A stretch of DNA of 8,997 nt from JBPCIX01 sp051005875 (GTDB taxonomy: Bacteria > Actinomycetota > CADDZG01 > JAHWKV01): the NCBI GenBank assembly GCA_051005875.1, contig JBPCIX010000073.1, positions 1-8,997 on the forward strand. Reading direction: 5' to 3'. The notes under the pieces are model-generated. The model was not told the origin of the DNA. It ran no database searches and worked only from the letters and a program-made list of their open reading frames with translations. The position numbers and the translations under genes were made by a program. Shown one piece after another: positions 1 through 6,911 of this stretch. Position 1 is the first letter of the stretch; each line of letters starts with the position of its first letter.

Positions 1-100
1 ACGGGAGTTGAGCTCATCAATCCGTGGGAAGAGCGTTGACCGCCCGGGATTAGCCACCCCAGCCCTTTTTCCAAGCCCGCGGACGGATAGTCTGGAGGTC

Positions 101-2926
101 ATGGGTCCTGCAAAGCCTGAGGGCGAAGCCCGAAAACAGATCGACGAGCAGCTGCTGGCCGCCGGCTGGATTCTCCAGGATCGAAGCGCCACCAACTTAA
201 CCGCAGGGCTTGGGGTCGCGGTACGCGAGTTTCCGACCGAGAGCGGTCCGGTCGACTATTTGCTGTTCGTGGATGGGGCGGCTGCCGGGGCCGTGGAGGC
301 TAAGAAGCAGGGCTGGACCCTTACGGGGGTGGAGGTTCAGACCAAGCGATACAGCGAGGGGCTTGAGATGGGGCTGCCCGCCTACCGCCGCCCATTGCCT
401 TTTCTGTATGAATCAACAGGAGTCGAAACATTCTTCACCAATCTTTTCGACCCAGATCCCCGGTCTCGTCAGATTTTCACGTTCCACCGCCCAGAAACCA
501 TGCAGCAATGGCTGGATGAGGCGGGTTACACCAAACAAGTACGCAGCCTGTCCATGGTGGCCGAGCCGTCAAGCGCCTACGAGGTTACTCCGACCCTGCG
601 GGCCCGTCTGACAAAAATGCCCCCGCTTTCCACCGACGGCCTCTGGCCGGCGCAGGTAACCGCCATAACGAACCTCGAAAAGTCCTTCGCCGCCAATAAG
701 CCGCGGGCTCTTATCCAAATGGCGACCGGATCCGGCAAGACCTTCACCGCCTGCAACTTCATCTACCGGCTGGTAAAGCACGGCCGAGCCCGCAGAGTCC
801 TGTTCCTGGTCGACCGGGCCAACCTCGGCCGCCAGGCGAAGAAAGAGTTCGAGCAGTTCATCACTCCCGACGATGGTCGCAAATTCACCGAGCTGTATGT
901 CCTTCAGCACCTGCAATCCAACGTCTTCGACCCGACGGCCAAGGTCGTTATCTCAACCATTCAGCGCCTTTACTCGATGCTTCAGGGCGATCCAGATTTG
1001 CCGGAGGAAGCCGACGAGGTCTCGGCCTTCGACTACGCGGCTCCGGGCGCCGCTCCGCTGCCGGTGGCCTACAACCCCAAGATCCCCATCGAGACCTTCG
1101 ACGTAATCGTCACCGACGAATGTCACCGATCGATCTACAACTTGTGGCGTCAGGTCCTGGAGTACTTCGACGGGTTCCTGGTCGGCCTGACCGCCACCCC
1201 GTCCAAGCAGACCTTCGGCTTTTTCAATCAGAACCTGGTGATGGAATACGACCACGAGAAGGCCGTGGCCGACGGCGTGAACGTCACCTTCGACGTTTAC
1301 GAGATCCGGACCGAGATCAGCGCCAAGGGCGGCACGGTCCCCGCCGAATTCTTCGTGGACAAACGCGACCGCTTGACCCGCGCCCGGCGTTGGGAAAAGC
1401 TCGACGAAGATTTCACCTACGGCGCCGAAACGCTGGATCGCGCCGTGGTGTCCGAAGACCAGATCCGGACAGTCATCCGGACTTTCCGCGACAAGCTGTT
1501 CACCGAAATCTTCCCCGGCCGGCATGAGGTTCCCAAAACGCTGATCTTTGCGAAGGACGATTCCCACGCCGAAGACATCGTGCGCATCGTTCGGGAAGAG
1601 TTTGGCAAGGGCAACGAATTCGCTCAAAAGATCACCTACAAAGCGACGGGAGGCAAAGCCGAGGATTTGATTGCATCCTTCCGCAACAGCTTCAACCCCC
1701 GCATCGCAGTGACCGTCGACATGATCGCCACCGGCACCGACGTCAAACCGCTTGAGATCGTGTTTTTCATGCGCGGCGTTCACAGCCGGACCTATTTTGA
1801 ACAAATGAAGGGCCGCGGAGTTCGAGTGATCGGCGACGACGATCTGAAGTCCGTCACGCCCGACGCCCGGGCCAAAGACCGGTTTGTAATCGTTGACGCC
1901 GTCGGCATTTGCAAAGAAGACCTCGGCGACAGCCGGCCGCTGGAACGCAAACGCACGGTCTCGTTCGAGAAACTCCTGGAACAAGTCAGTTTCGGCAACC
2001 GGGACCCAGATCTTCTTTCATCCCTGGCAAGCCGCCTGGCGCGCCTCGACCGAAACCTGACCTCCGCCGACCGCACGATAGTGGAGGAAGCCGCCGGAGG
2101 CGCCGGCATGAATGATCTCACCGGCGCAATTGTGCGAGCCCTGGACCCCGACGAGCACGTGGCTGCAGCAAGGACGGCGACCGGCCAAGCCGATCCCCCA
2201 CCGGAAGCGGTGGCGGAAGCGGCCGCCCGACTGTTGGAAGCGGCCGCGGCTCCGATCGCCCGCAATCCGGACCTGCGTAACAAGTTGATCGAGATTAAGA
2301 AGTCCTATGAGCAAACCATTGACACCACCAGCAAGGACAAAGTCCTTTGGGCTGGCCACTCGGCGGAAGCGACCGAGGCCGCCCGCAGCATCGTCACGTC
2401 GTTCGAAGAATTCATCCGGGACAACAAGGACGAGATCACCGCCCTGCAGATCATGTTCAGCCGTCCTTACCGCCAGCGGCTGACTTACGAGCAGGTCAAA
2501 GAACTTGCCGTCACCATCCAACGCCCGCCGCGGCAATGGACCCCGGACGTGCTGTGGCGGGCCTACGAACAACTCGACAAGACAAAGGTCAAAGGCTCCG
2601 GCCAGCGGGTGCTGACGGACTTGGTGTCACTCATTCGTTTCGCAATGCAAGAAGAAGACGAACTGGCGCCTTTCTCCGAGAAAGTAGGCGAACAATTCGA
2701 GAACTGGCTGGCCCAGCAAGAAAACAGCGGCCGCAAATTTACCGAAGAACAGCGCCGCTGGCTGGAAATGATCCGCGACCAAATAGCCAACAGCCTGACC
2801 ATGGGCGTAGACGACTTCGACTACGTTCCGTTCAACGAATACGGGGGCCTAGGCAAAGCCACCCAACTCTTCGGCGCCGAACTGCCCCAACTCCTCGAAG
2901 AACTCAACGAGGCTCTCCCACTATGA
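101..2926 (+). CDS. hsdR: Type I restriction enzyme, HsdR (restriction/translocase) subunit
   Basis: HsdR drives ATP-dependent DNA translocation and cleaves unmethylated DNA when bound to the HsdM-HsdS complex in the cytoplasm. From the ATG at 101 the product is 941 aa, a normal length. Motifs in that numbering: an N-terminal PD-(D/E)XK nuclease with D52, E66-A-K68 and the Q80-x3-Y84 motif; Walker A ATGSGKT at 208-214; DECH box at 339-342; GLTATP at 362-367; a motif V region ATGTD near 543-547; and motif VI EQMKGRGVR near 567-575. An EcoEI-type C-terminal domain follows. The frame is open back to a TTG at 8, but the protein starting MGPAKPEGEARKQID matches the usual HsdR beginning and GGAGG lies at 94-98, although only 2 bases from the ATG. 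The gene is intact, so the nuclease should be active. hsdS follows after 52 bases, probably in the same transcript. Confidence 0.96.
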   Translation: MGPAKPEGEARKQIDEQLLAAGWILQDRSATNLTAGLGVAVREFPTESGPVDYLLFVDGAAAGAVEAKKQGWTLTGVEVQTKRYSEGLEMGLPAYRRPLPFLYESTGVETFFTNLFDPDPRSRQIFTFHRPETMQQWLDEAGYTKQVRSLSMVAEPSSAYEVTPTLRARLTKMPPLSTDGLWPAQVTAITNLEKSFAANKPRALIQMATGSGKTFTACNFIYRLVKHGRARRVLFLVDRANLGRQAKKEFEQFITPDDGRKFTELYVLQHLQSNVFDPTAKVVISTIQRLYSMLQGDPDLPEEADEVSAFDYAAPGAAPLPVAYNPKIPIETFDVIVTDECHRSIYNLWRQVLEYFDGFLVGLTATPSKQTFGFFNQNLVMEYDHEKAVADGVNVTFDVYEIRTEISAKGGTVPAEFFVDKRDRLTRARRWEKLDEDFTYGAETLDRAVVSEDQIRTVIRTFRDKLFTEIFPGRHEVPKTLIFAKDDSHAEDIVRIVREEFGKGNEFAQKITYKATGGKAEDLIASFRNSFNPRIAVTVDMIATGTDVKPLEIVFFMRGVHSRTYFEQMKGRGVRVIGDDDLKSVTPDARAKDRFVIVDAVGICKEDLGDSRPLERKRTVSFEKLLEQVSFGNRDPDLLSSLASRLARLDRNLTSADRTIVEEAAGGAGMNDLTGAIVRALDPDEHVAAARTATGQADPPPEAVAEAAARLLEAAAAPIARNPDLRNKLIEIKKSYEQTIDTTSKDKVLWAGHSAEATEAARSIVTSFEEFIRDNKDEITALQIMFSRPYRQRLTYEQVKELAVTIQRPPRQWTPDVLWRAYEQLDKTKVKGSGQRVLTDLVSLIRFAMQEEDELAPFSEKVGEQFENWLAQQENSGRKFTEEQRRWLEMIRDQIANSLTMGVDDFDYVPFNEYGGLGKATQLFGAELPQLLEELNEALPL

Positions 2927-2961
2927 GGGCAGTCAGATTCTCGACTTTGACTCTGGCAAAC

Positions 2962-2974
2962 GGCGGGTCCCGCC
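2962..2974. repeat. 13-bp GC palindrome between hsdR and hsdS
   Basis: GGCGGG-T-CCCGCC is a perfect inverted repeat with 6-base arms and a one-base centre. It sits in the 52-base hsdR-hsdS gap and ends 4 bases before the hsdS GTG. In RNA a hairpin could cover the start region of hsdS; in DNA it could be a small operator. In sequence this GC-rich, a 13-bp palindrome may also be chance. Confidence 0.4.
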
Positions 2975-2978
2975 CGGA

Positions 2979-4301
2979 GTGAACGCGGCCGATGGGTCTG
3001 TTCAGCAGGAGGACAACCACTGGGCTCGCATGCCAATTGCCGAGCTGTGCGAGGTGATTCAGGGTCAATCGCCGCCGGGTAGCACCTACAACACCGCAGG
3101 TGAAGGGCTGCCATTCTTTCAGGGCAAGGCGGAATTCGGTGACCTGTTTCCCACGGCCACTAAGTGGTGCACGGCTCCTAAGAAGATTGCCGAGCCCGGC
3201 GACGTTCTCATTTCGGTTAGGGCTCCGGTGGGGCCGACAAACCTCTGCCGCGAAAGGTCGGCCATTGGGCGGGGCCTCGCTGCTCTGCGGTCTCACGAGG
3301 GCATACCAAGCAAGTACGTTCTTTACGCGTTACGCGCCACACAAGAGGAATTGAGAGCCGGGGCCACTGGCTCTACGTTCGAAGCGATCAACGGTAGCCA
3401 GCTGCGGTCCCACGAAATTGCCTTGGCTCCGCTCGAGGACAGGGAAGTCATCGTGTCGGAGATCGAAAAGCAGTTCACGCGCCTCGACGCCGGAGTCGCC
3501 TCCCTGCGCCGCGTCCAGGCCAACCTAAAGCGCTACCGCGCCGCCGTCCTCCAAGCTGCCGTCACCGGCCGCCTAGTCCCCACTGAAGCCGCCCTCGCCC
3601 GCGGCGAGAACGGACCCGTAGTGTCCGCTGAGAACCTGCTTGGCAACGAAAATGTCCCAGAATCGGCTCTTCCCGCGAATGGAAGTCTGCCGGAAGGCTG
3701 GGTTGCGGCAAAGTTTGCAGAGGTGGCAGAGCGCGTTACGGTCGGCCATGTTGGTCCAATGAAGGACGAGTATCGGCCAACGGGGATGCCATTCCTGCGC
3801 TCGCAGAATGTACGAGAAAACAGATTCGACCCCGCAGGCCTTAAGTACATCGATGCCGCATTCCATCTGAAGCTCAAGAAATCTAGAATCCTTCCAGGCG
3901 ACCTTCTAATCGTTCGATCAGGTTCCGTCGGTACAGCATGTGTGCTACCCGATAGCATCCAAGAGGCAAACTGCGCCGATCTTGTCGTCGTCCAGGGACT
4001 CTGGGGGATATTGCCGAAGTTTGCCGCCTACTACATGAACTCCGAAGCGAAAGCTGAGGTCAGGGCAGGCCAAGTTGGCGTCGCTTTGACTCACTTCAAT
4101 ACCAAATCGGTGGCGCGGCTCCAAGTGCCCGTCCCCCCGATGCGTGAGCAGACTCGCATCGTCGCGGCGGTTGAGCGACATCTCTCAATCATCGACGAAC
4201 TCGAGCGTGAAGTTACCCGTGGATTGCGACGCGGCGCAAACCTCCGCCAGGCTGTACTAGGAACCGCCTTCACCGGCAGATTAGCCGGCGCCGGGAGCTA
4301 A
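2979..4301 (+). CDS. hsdS: Type I restriction-modification specificity subunit HsdS
   Basis: HsdS recognises the bipartite DNA target and holds two HsdM subunits. The 440-aa product has the standard two-repeat design. Target recognition domain 1 lies at about residues 15-150 (it includes IQGQSPPGSTYN at 28-39). A central conserved helix region follows at about 155-206 (REVIVSEIEKQF ... AVLQAAVTGRLVP). TRD2 is at about 235-390, and the second conserved helix is at about 390-436 (EQTRIVAAVE ... AVLGTAFTGRLA). The two helical regions visibly repeat each other. The start is GTG at 2979, the only start codon I found in this frame near the beginning; the Shine-Dalgarno-like GGAG overlaps it, so initiation may depend on coupling to hsdR. 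Base composition is mosaic: by hand, 3481-3540 (central helix) is 73% GC and 3841-3900 (TRD2) is 45%, suggesting an exchanged TRD. hsdM is not adjacent, which is unusual. Confidence 0.95.
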   Translation: MNAADGSVQQEDNHWARMPIAELCEVIQGQSPPGSTYNTAGEGLPFFQGKAEFGDLFPTATKWCTAPKKIAEPGDVLISVRAPVGPTNLCRERSAIGRGLAALRSHEGIPSKYVLYALRATQEELRAGATGSTFEAINGSQLRSHEIALAPLEDREVIVSEIEKQFTRLDAGVASLRRVQANLKRYRAAVLQAAVTGRLVPTEAALARGENGPVVSAENLLGNENVPESALPANGSLPEGWVAAKFAEVAERVTVGHVGPMKDEYRPTGMPFLRSQNVRENRFDPAGLKYIDAAFHLKLKKSRILPGDLLIVRSGSVGTACVLPDSIQEANCADLVVVQGLWGILPKFAAYYMNSEAKAEVRAGQVGVALTHFNTKSVARLQVPVPPMREQTRIVAAVERHLSIIDELEREVTRGLRRGANLRQAVLGTAFTGRLAGAGS

Positions 4302-4483
4302 GCAGTCAAAGGACGCCGCCGCCGAGAGCTTTTCTCGTTTCTGGAAGATGCCCTGCTGGGTGCCCTCTTAAGAAGCCAAGTTCTCGTTAACATTGGTCAT
4401 CCCCTCGTTGCCGGAAAAGCCCTTTTGCAATTACCCAGCGGATGGCAACCGCTCATACGTTCCTGGTTGTCGCGCTCTGATTC
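4302..4483. other. Intergenic segment after hsdS, left edge of the cargo
   Basis: There is no convincing gene on either strand. A 5-bp stem with 5-base loop (CGAGA/TCTCG, 4323-4337) lies 22 bases after the hsdS stop, but it has no following T run and is a poor terminator candidate. This is where hsdM would normally begin or overlap hsdS, so it probably contains one breakpoint of the cargo insertion. Confidence 0.4.
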
Positions 4484-4924
4484 GTGAATCTCTGGAGCTA
4501 TCATTTTGAAGTGGACTGGAATCGAGCCCTGGTCGCGATAGCCAGCGTAGCCAGCGTTGTTGGAGTGGTTAGAGAGATCGCGCGATCGACGCGGAGGCAC
4601 CGTCGAAGAGATTGGATCATTAAAGATCTCGATATTTTGAAGCTTCTACCAGATGCAAGTGAGGCCCGCCCTCGTCTTGAGGCCCACATCAACCGTGAAG
4701 TAATGCAATTAGTTGATGACGAGGAACAAAAACGCCGCGACCCCTTTGGGATTGTCCTTGCGGTGATTTTTATTGCTCTTGCGGCGTGGACAGCCTTCCT
4801 CGCCTACCAGGGGTCCCATGGGTGGCTCGTCGCTGCGGTACCTCTTGCATTATTGGGAGTTGTCGGCCTGGCACAAGATGCCGTTCCCCGAAAAAGAAAC
4901 GAAAAGGGCCGACCGTTGGCATAG
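4484..4924 (+). CDS. Small membrane protein, three predicted helices, unknown function
   Basis: I do not recognise a named family. The 146-aa product has a hydrophobic helix at about residues 14-31. A strongly basic stretch (34-43, RSTRRHRRRD) and an amphipathic segment at about 46-76 (LDILKLLPDASEARPRLEAH and on) follow. Two more membrane helices lie at about 88-108 and 113-130, with a basic tail. By the positive-inside rule the basic loop should be cytoplasmic. The layout, with a short segment of the type L-P-x(3)-A-R-x-x-L-E-x-H-I between helix 1 and helices 2-3, resembles small uncharacterised actinobacterial membrane proteins as I remember them. The start is uncertain: GTG at 4484 has no visible Shine-Dalgarno, while GTG at 4511 (giving 137 aa, VDWNRALV) has GGAG 13 bases upstream. 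GC is lower than in the hsd genes (4621-4680 is 47% by hand), consistent with a different origin. Confidence 0.75.
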   Translation: MNLWSYHFEVDWNRALVAIASVASVVGVVREIARSTRRHRRRDWIIKDLDILKLLPDASEARPRLEAHINREVMQLVDDEEQKRRDPFGIVLAVIFIALAAWTAFLAYQGSHGWLVAAVPLALLGVVGLAQDAVPRKRNEKGRPLA

Positions 4925-5025
4925 AGGACATCCGCAGGATCAGCCGATAGCCGGTTTCTTGTCGGTTCCGAGTAGTAGCGTACTTGGAGGGCAAAGGAGC
5001 TTAATCTAGGACTGGACGGACGCAG

Positions 5026-5706
5026 GTGGAAAATCTAAAGCTGACATCGTTTCCGGCCCGCCGGGGAGCCTATTCGGCGGAGCGCGCTTCGCAGCTTTCC
5101 GGGATACCCAAATCGACCGTTTACTATTGGGCGCGGGAGTCAAAGCTTGTAGTGCCCTCGGTTTCTCTGGAAAGATTGAAGCTCTGGTCCTACCAGGATC
5201 TCGTGCTACTGCGTTTTACAGCGTGGCTCCGAACGAAGGGCGTATCGGTCCCGGATGCGAGAAGAATGGCCGACGCCGTCAGGAATAACCCTTTCGACCT
5301 CAAGGTCAAAGCCGGTGGAAGGCGCGCCTGTATCCCCACCGAGGACCCGTTGGCCATTGTTGATTGGTTGAACAATCAAACCGCGTTGGCGGGTGAGGTA
5401 GCGAAGATGCTCCCTGAATTTCGTCTGCAGGCTTCCGAGGCCGACCAATTGGGCCGGAGAAAGCTTTGGGGGCCGAACCTGATTAGGCCCTCCGCACATA
5501 CCCGGATAAATGCCGACGTCTTAGGCGGCGAGCCCTTTATCGTGGGATCGAGGATCCCGACAATCGTGCTCTACGCGCTAAAAGAGCGAAACCTCACCGA
5601 CGAACGGATTGCCGAGCTTTATGAGGTGGACGATAAGGTTGCCGCGGAAGCAGTTTGGCTTGAGTCATCCCTGCGGGCGGGCAAGAAACTCCCGGTGGCG
5701 GCCTAA
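5026..5706 (+). CDS. MerR-type HTH and DUF433 two-domain protein (antitoxin-like regulator)
   Basis: The 226-aa product has two recognisable parts. Residues about 15-75 look like a MerR-type winged HTH: YSAERASQLSGIPKSTVYYWARE, then RLKLWSYQDLVLLR, where the last part corresponds to the wing and following helix. Residues about 160-215 match the DUF433 pattern: INADVLGGEPFIVGSRIPT, then LTDERIAELYEVDDKVAAEAVWL. DUF433 proteins are small and VapB-antitoxin-like, often paired with a DUF5615/Mut7-C-type PIN toxin. The MerR fusion makes this a likely DNA-binding regulator. No toxin gene follows: its stop lies 9 bases from the stop of the convergent 5716-5919 gene. The GTG start at 5026 has only a weak GGACGGA upstream; the stronger AAAGGAG at about 4993-4999 is too far from it. 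The target of regulation is unknown; neighbouring cargo or the R-M genes are possible. Confidence 0.85.
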   Translation: MENLKLTSFPARRGAYSAERASQLSGIPKSTVYYWARESKLVVPSVSLERLKLWSYQDLVLLRFTAWLRTKGVSVPDARRMADAVRNNPFDLKVKAGGRRACIPTEDPLAIVDWLNNQTALAGEVAKMLPEFRLQASEADQLGRRKLWGPNLIRPSAHTRINADVLGGEPFIVGSRIPTIVLYALKERNLTDERIAELYEVDDKVAAEAVWLESSLRAGKKLPVAA

Positions 5707-5715
5707 GTCCGTGGC

Positions 5716-5919
5716 TTAAATCGGAATTCCCGCCTTGGCGGCAGCTTCGAGGTAGCCGATAATGGCCTCTCTGGTCAGGTTTAGGGCATCCGTGCGAGTG
5801 TCCCCGAAGGTCGAGAGATTGCCCAATGCTGGCACATAGGTCACCCAGGCATCGTCATTCGTGGCCCGTTCCACCACAACTTTGAAACTGCGACTCGGCT
5901 GCGCTTGCATTTGATTCAT
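5716..5919 (-). CDS. Short HicB/UPF0150-type antitoxin-like protein
   Basis: The 67-aa product shows the HicB-like fold pattern: FKVVVERATNDDAWVTYVPAL, then GNLSTFGDTRTDALNLTREA and IIGYLEAAAKAGIPI. These match the two strands, the glycine/aspartate turn (FGDTR) and the terminal helix of the UPF0150/HicB family, whose members fold like a degraded RNase H and usually neutralise HicA mRNA-interferases. The start is ATG at 5919 with GGGGA about 9 bases upstream. The frame is open further upstream, but that part is not HicB-like and overlaps the divergent gene. There is no C-terminal HTH or ribbon-helix-helix, so direct DNA binding is not expected. No HicA-like ORF was found on either side in any frame I read, so it appears to be an orphan. 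It ends tail to tail with the DUF433 gene. Confidence 0.82.
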   Translation of the reverse strand: MNQMQAQPSRSFKVVVERATNDDAWVTYVPALGNLSTFGDTRTDALNLTREAIIGYLEAAAKAGIPI

Positions 5920-5926
5920 CGTACTT

Positions 5927-5945
5927 CGTCCCCAGTCTGCGGACG
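5927..5945. promoter_or_regulatory. 19-bp near-perfect palindrome in the leader of the HicB-like gene
   Basis: CGTCCcCAGtCTGcGGACG pairs CGTCC with GGACG and CAG with CTG around a single central base, with one mismatched pair. It begins 7 bases upstream of the ATG at 5919 (minus strand) and overlaps the likely ribosome binding site. It could be an operator for autoregulation, a leader hairpin hiding the ribosome site, or a dispersed intergenic repeat. I saw no second copy in the window. Confidence 0.5.
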
Positions 5946-6054
5946 CTAGTCCTGCAAACCCTTTCCTAAACGGCCGCCTCCAGCCAGGTACCTTGATTTG
6001 ACCCTTGACCATTTCAGGGCCATTTCTGTCGGTGCCATGCTTTAGCATTCCTCC

Positions 6055-6528
6055 ATGGCCTTTTCGAAGCCCCCGGTTGGAGCTGCGTTCACGTTTGACA
6101 TTGGCGTGCGCGCCCTTGAGGCTCAGTCCCGTCGAGTTGATGCTATCGACACCAAGGCCGCAGTCGTGCTGGCGGTTGACGGCGTCCTCGCGGGATTCTT
6201 TTTGAACAGGCCAGTCGCTTCCCCCCATCCCCCAATCTGGCTTGCCCTTCTTGCCGGCACTGCACTTCTCGTGTCCGCAATCACCGCGGTACTGTCCCTA
6301 TGGACCCGCAAATACTCGACAGCTCCCCAATTCGCAGCGATAACGCCCATGATGGACAACGAAGAAAGCTATCTAAAATGGCGCTTTCTGGGCAACATCG
6401 AAGAAGCAGAGGTCGCCAATGACGTCAAACTTAGGCGTAAGGTCCGATTCTTGACTTATGCACTTTCGTCCCTGCTGGTGGAGATTATCTTGATTGGGGG
6501 ATACTTGATTGTGTCCCTGCTGAAGTGA
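6055..6528 (+). CDS. Three-helix membrane protein, resembling small membrane effectors of defence systems
   Basis: The 157-aa product has an N-terminal amphipathic segment (about 12-30) and a conserved-looking RVDAIDTKA at 27-35 leading directly into helix 1 (about 36-52). Helix 2 is at about 61-83. A soluble loop of about 45 residues follows, rich in acidic and basic residues (DNEESYLKWRFLGNIEEAEV, 101-120). Helix 3 is at about 131-155. An acid-x-lysine pair just before the first helix, followed by a helical hairpin, a cytoplasmic loop and a final helix, recalls the DUF5706/PycTM membrane effectors of Pycsar systems and related SLATT proteins. That is my inference from layout, not an alignment. 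No cyclase gene is present nearby. The ATG at 6055 has no Shine-Dalgarno, so translation may be leaderless or the start may lie further in. The next gene follows after 18 bases, so the two are probably co-transcribed. Confidence 0.72.
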   Translation: MAFSKPPVGAAFTFDIGVRALEAQSRRVDAIDTKAAVVLAVDGVLAGFFLNRPVASPHPPIWLALLAGTALLVSAITAVLSLWTRKYSTAPQFAAITPMMDNEESYLKWRFLGNIEEAEVANDVKLRRKVRFLTYALSSLLVEIILIGGYLIVSLLK

Positions 6529-6546
6529 GCGAACTGGAGGGCTTGA

Positions 6547-6867
6547 ATGGCGGTTAGGCAAACAGATGAAGAGGACGCCGGGCTTTCGAACCTCTTTATG
6601 GCCCCGCCCGTGGAGGGCGGCACTGGATACGTGGAGAGCCTCGGCAGTTGGATAGATAATCTCATGGGAGACAGACGCATCCGGAAGGATGCTTCGGCCC
6701 GCGTTGCTGCGCACGTGGACGAGATCAACAGACAACATGGCCGGGGCGACTCGGGGAAACCCTTATCTTCGTCCTCTCCGCCAACTCAACCACCACCTCC
6801 GGTTCCCGGTGGGACTGGAACGGAAACGAAGGGCGGCAAGCCGGGCGAAACCCGCCCTAAGCCTTAA
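6547..6867 (+). CDS. Small hypothetical protein with disordered Pro/Gly-rich tail
   Basis: I do not recognise this 106-aa protein. Residues 1-65 could fold: an acidic start (TDEEDAGLSNLF), a glycine turn (VEGGTGYVESLGSWIDNLMG) and a basic helix (RRIRKDASARVAAHVDEINRQ). Residues 66-106 are low complexity, with four serines, then PPTQPPPPVPGGTGTE and a lysine/glycine/proline end, and are almost surely disordered. There is no signal peptide or membrane segment. The start is well supported: ATG at 6547 with GGAGG at 6536-6540, 6 bases upstream, the clearest ribosome site in the window. It lies 18 bases after the membrane protein gene and 44 bases before hsdM. The tight spacing suggests a two-gene unit in which this soluble partner works with the membrane protein; this is inference. 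Confidence 0.68.
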   Translation: MAVRQTDEEDAGLSNLFMAPPVEGGTGYVESLGSWIDNLMGDRRIRKDASARVAAHVDEINRQHGRGDSGKPLSSSSPPTQPPPPVPGGTGTETKGGKPGETRPKP

Positions 6868-6911
6868 GCCTCTCCCTCATCTACCGCCGGCGGGGCAGTT
6901 AACATCAACTC

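Noticed and set aside
8..100. Upstream TTG start for hsdR, adding 31 residues
   Set aside because: The added residues are unlike any HsdR N-terminus and the GGGAG touches the TTG directly; the ATG at 101 gives the expected protein beginning. It cannot be fully excluded.
953..1984. 343-codon open frame on the minus strand inside hsdR
   Set aside because: It lies wholly opposite the helicase motifs of hsdR, has no recognisable domain, and long antisense frames are common in GC-rich coding sequence.
2347..2982. 211-codon plus-strand frame overlapping the end of hsdR and the start of hsdS
   Set aside because: It is out of frame with hsdR, very rich in Arg/Pro/Gly, and matches nothing; it is a codon-bias shadow.
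4323..4337. Possible terminator after hsdS
   Set aside because: The stem is only 5 bp with a 5-base loop and no T run follows.
4539..4556. Exact tandem repeat of the 9-mer TAGCCAGCG
   Set aside because: There are only two copies, inside the first membrane helix of the 4484-4924 protein where alternating Ala/Ser/Val codons explain it.
5920..6228. N-terminal extension of the HicB-like gene or a separate HicA toxin upstream of it
   Set aside because: The extra residues lack the HicA G-S-H motif in all three minus-strand frames and run under the divergent 6055-6528 gene; the ATG at 5919 has its own ribosome site.
6884..6893. CCGCCGGCGG palindrome before hsdM
   Set aside because: It is short and expected by chance in sequence this GC-rich; nothing else supports an operator.
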